Positions 63,827-64,000 of a DNA stretch of 64,000 nt are shown here, piece by piece. This DNA comes from Bacteroidota bacterium. GTDB lineage: Bacteria > Bacteroidota > Bacteroidia > Chitinophagales > Chitinophagaceae. The stretch's first letter is position 1; the number at the start of each line of letters is the position of its first letter. Under the pieces are notes generated by a model that worked only from the letters and a program-made list of their open reading frames with translations, was not told the DNA's origin and ran no database searches. A program made the translations under genes and the position numbers. Location: positions 62,001 through 126,000 of the forward strand of contig JAFDXI010000163.1 of the NCBI GenBank assembly GCA_018268035.1, written 5' to 3'.

Positions 63827-64000
63827 TTAAGTATTAAGTTTAATAAATCCGCCATCAATTAAATAATCATTACCGGTGAGAAATGATGCTTCATCGCTAC
63901 ATAAATACAATGCCATAGTAGCCACTTCCCTTGTTGTCCCCATCCTGCCGATGGGTTGTGTATGTGAGAGTTTTTCATACATTTCCTTCTCTTTCCCCGG
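63827..64000 (-). CDS. SDR-family oxidoreductase, C-terminal end (partial)
   Basis: About 57 C-terminal residues are present; the rest lies beyond the right edge. [20 protein letters not shown] and [20 protein letters not shown], then GFIKLNT, match the end of classical short-chain dehydrogenases, including the PIGRxG and GxxxxxDGG motifs. The catalytic Tyr-Lys and nucleotide-binding residues are outside the window. The gene precedes the FAH-family hydrolase by 14 bases. In L-fuconate catabolism an SDR (2-keto-3-deoxy-L-fuconate dehydrogenase) supplies the substrate of such a hydrolase, so the two probably act in sequence. Confidence 0.87.
   Translation of the reverse strand, partial: PGKEKEMYEKLSHTQPIGRMGTTREVATMALYLCSDEASFLTGNDYLIDGGFIKLNT

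Noticed and set aside
1..64000. tRNA, rRNA, CRISPR array, insertion sequence or prophage
   Set aside because: I looked for T-loop-like sequences, regular direct repeats, transposase motifs and terminal inverted repeats flanking an open frame, and found none convincing. A tRNAscan-SE and CRISPR search would settle it.

Overview
The window is an AT-rich chromosomal segment of a Bacteroidota bacterium, most likely in or near the Chitinophagaceae. The genus cannot be fixed from sequence alone. The evidence is lineage-typical: a 2,436-residue SprA (type IX secretion translocon) next to ruvA, a protein with a type IX C-terminal sorting domain, BshC of bacillithiol synthesis, a pheT / coiled-coil / zapA cluster, a NagB-PIG-L fusion beside a GH20 hexosaminidase, and repeated TAnnTTTG -7 promoter boxes. 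I see no tRNA, rRNA, CRISPR array, prophage or insertion sequence. Nearly all the DNA is ordinary core or niche chromosome.

Layout. 1-921: the end of pheT, a small coiled-coil gene and zapA. 1091-4615: an MFS exporter, a type IX-secreted protein and the wreck of an ECF42-type sigma factor gene. 4909-7871: the three-gene proton-translocating transhydrogenase pntAA-pntAB-pntB. 7939-12898: a methyltransferase, folA, thyA, a TonB-domain lipoprotein, two small unknowns and a diheme cytochrome. 12959-16593: a tightly packed minus-strand operon of a Cys/Met-type PLP enzyme, a D-amino-acid-oxidase-like flavoenzyme, a GNAT acetyltransferase and a Gfo/Idh oxidoreductase. 16729-22104: a universal stress protein, ftsX, the NAD(P)HX repair enzyme, a small secreted protein and an FHS-like MFS permease.

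22228-25487 holds an esterase divergent from an ATP-grasp enzyme and a YbdK-type carboxylate-amine ligase. I think this is the best candidate for a poorly described pathway. bioB stands alone at 25702. 26822-32385 is a complete tetR-hlyD-ATPase-ATPase-permease-permease operon matching E. coli cecR-ybhGFSR, with a 16-bp perfect palindrome abutting the -7 box of the regulator gene. 32476-36067 carries a D-threonine-aldolase-like enzyme, an M19 dipeptidase and an FAD monooxygenase. 36155-45797 holds yifB/comM, sprA and ruvA.

46286-51812: two small proteins, rimO, bshC and a lipoprotein sulfatase. 51891-55244: pyrF with a PaiB-like gene, the Mrp/ApbC ATPase and a CarboxypepD_reg-like exported protein. 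55787-58318: pfkA and pyk, consecutive glycolytic genes. 58612-62200: a GH20 hexosaminidase and the NagB-PIG-L fusion, an aminosugar-salvage pair. 62634-64000: a DUF4342 protein and, on the minus strand, a fumarylacetoacetase-family hydrolase preceded by the end of an SDR dehydrogenase cut by the window edge. The last two resemble the non-phosphorylating L-fucose (fuconate) route.

Start sites were moved inward from the longest reading frame wherever conserved family N-termini, signal peptides or promoter positions called for it. These choices are stated in each entry. Function assignments rest on motif reading, not on database searches.
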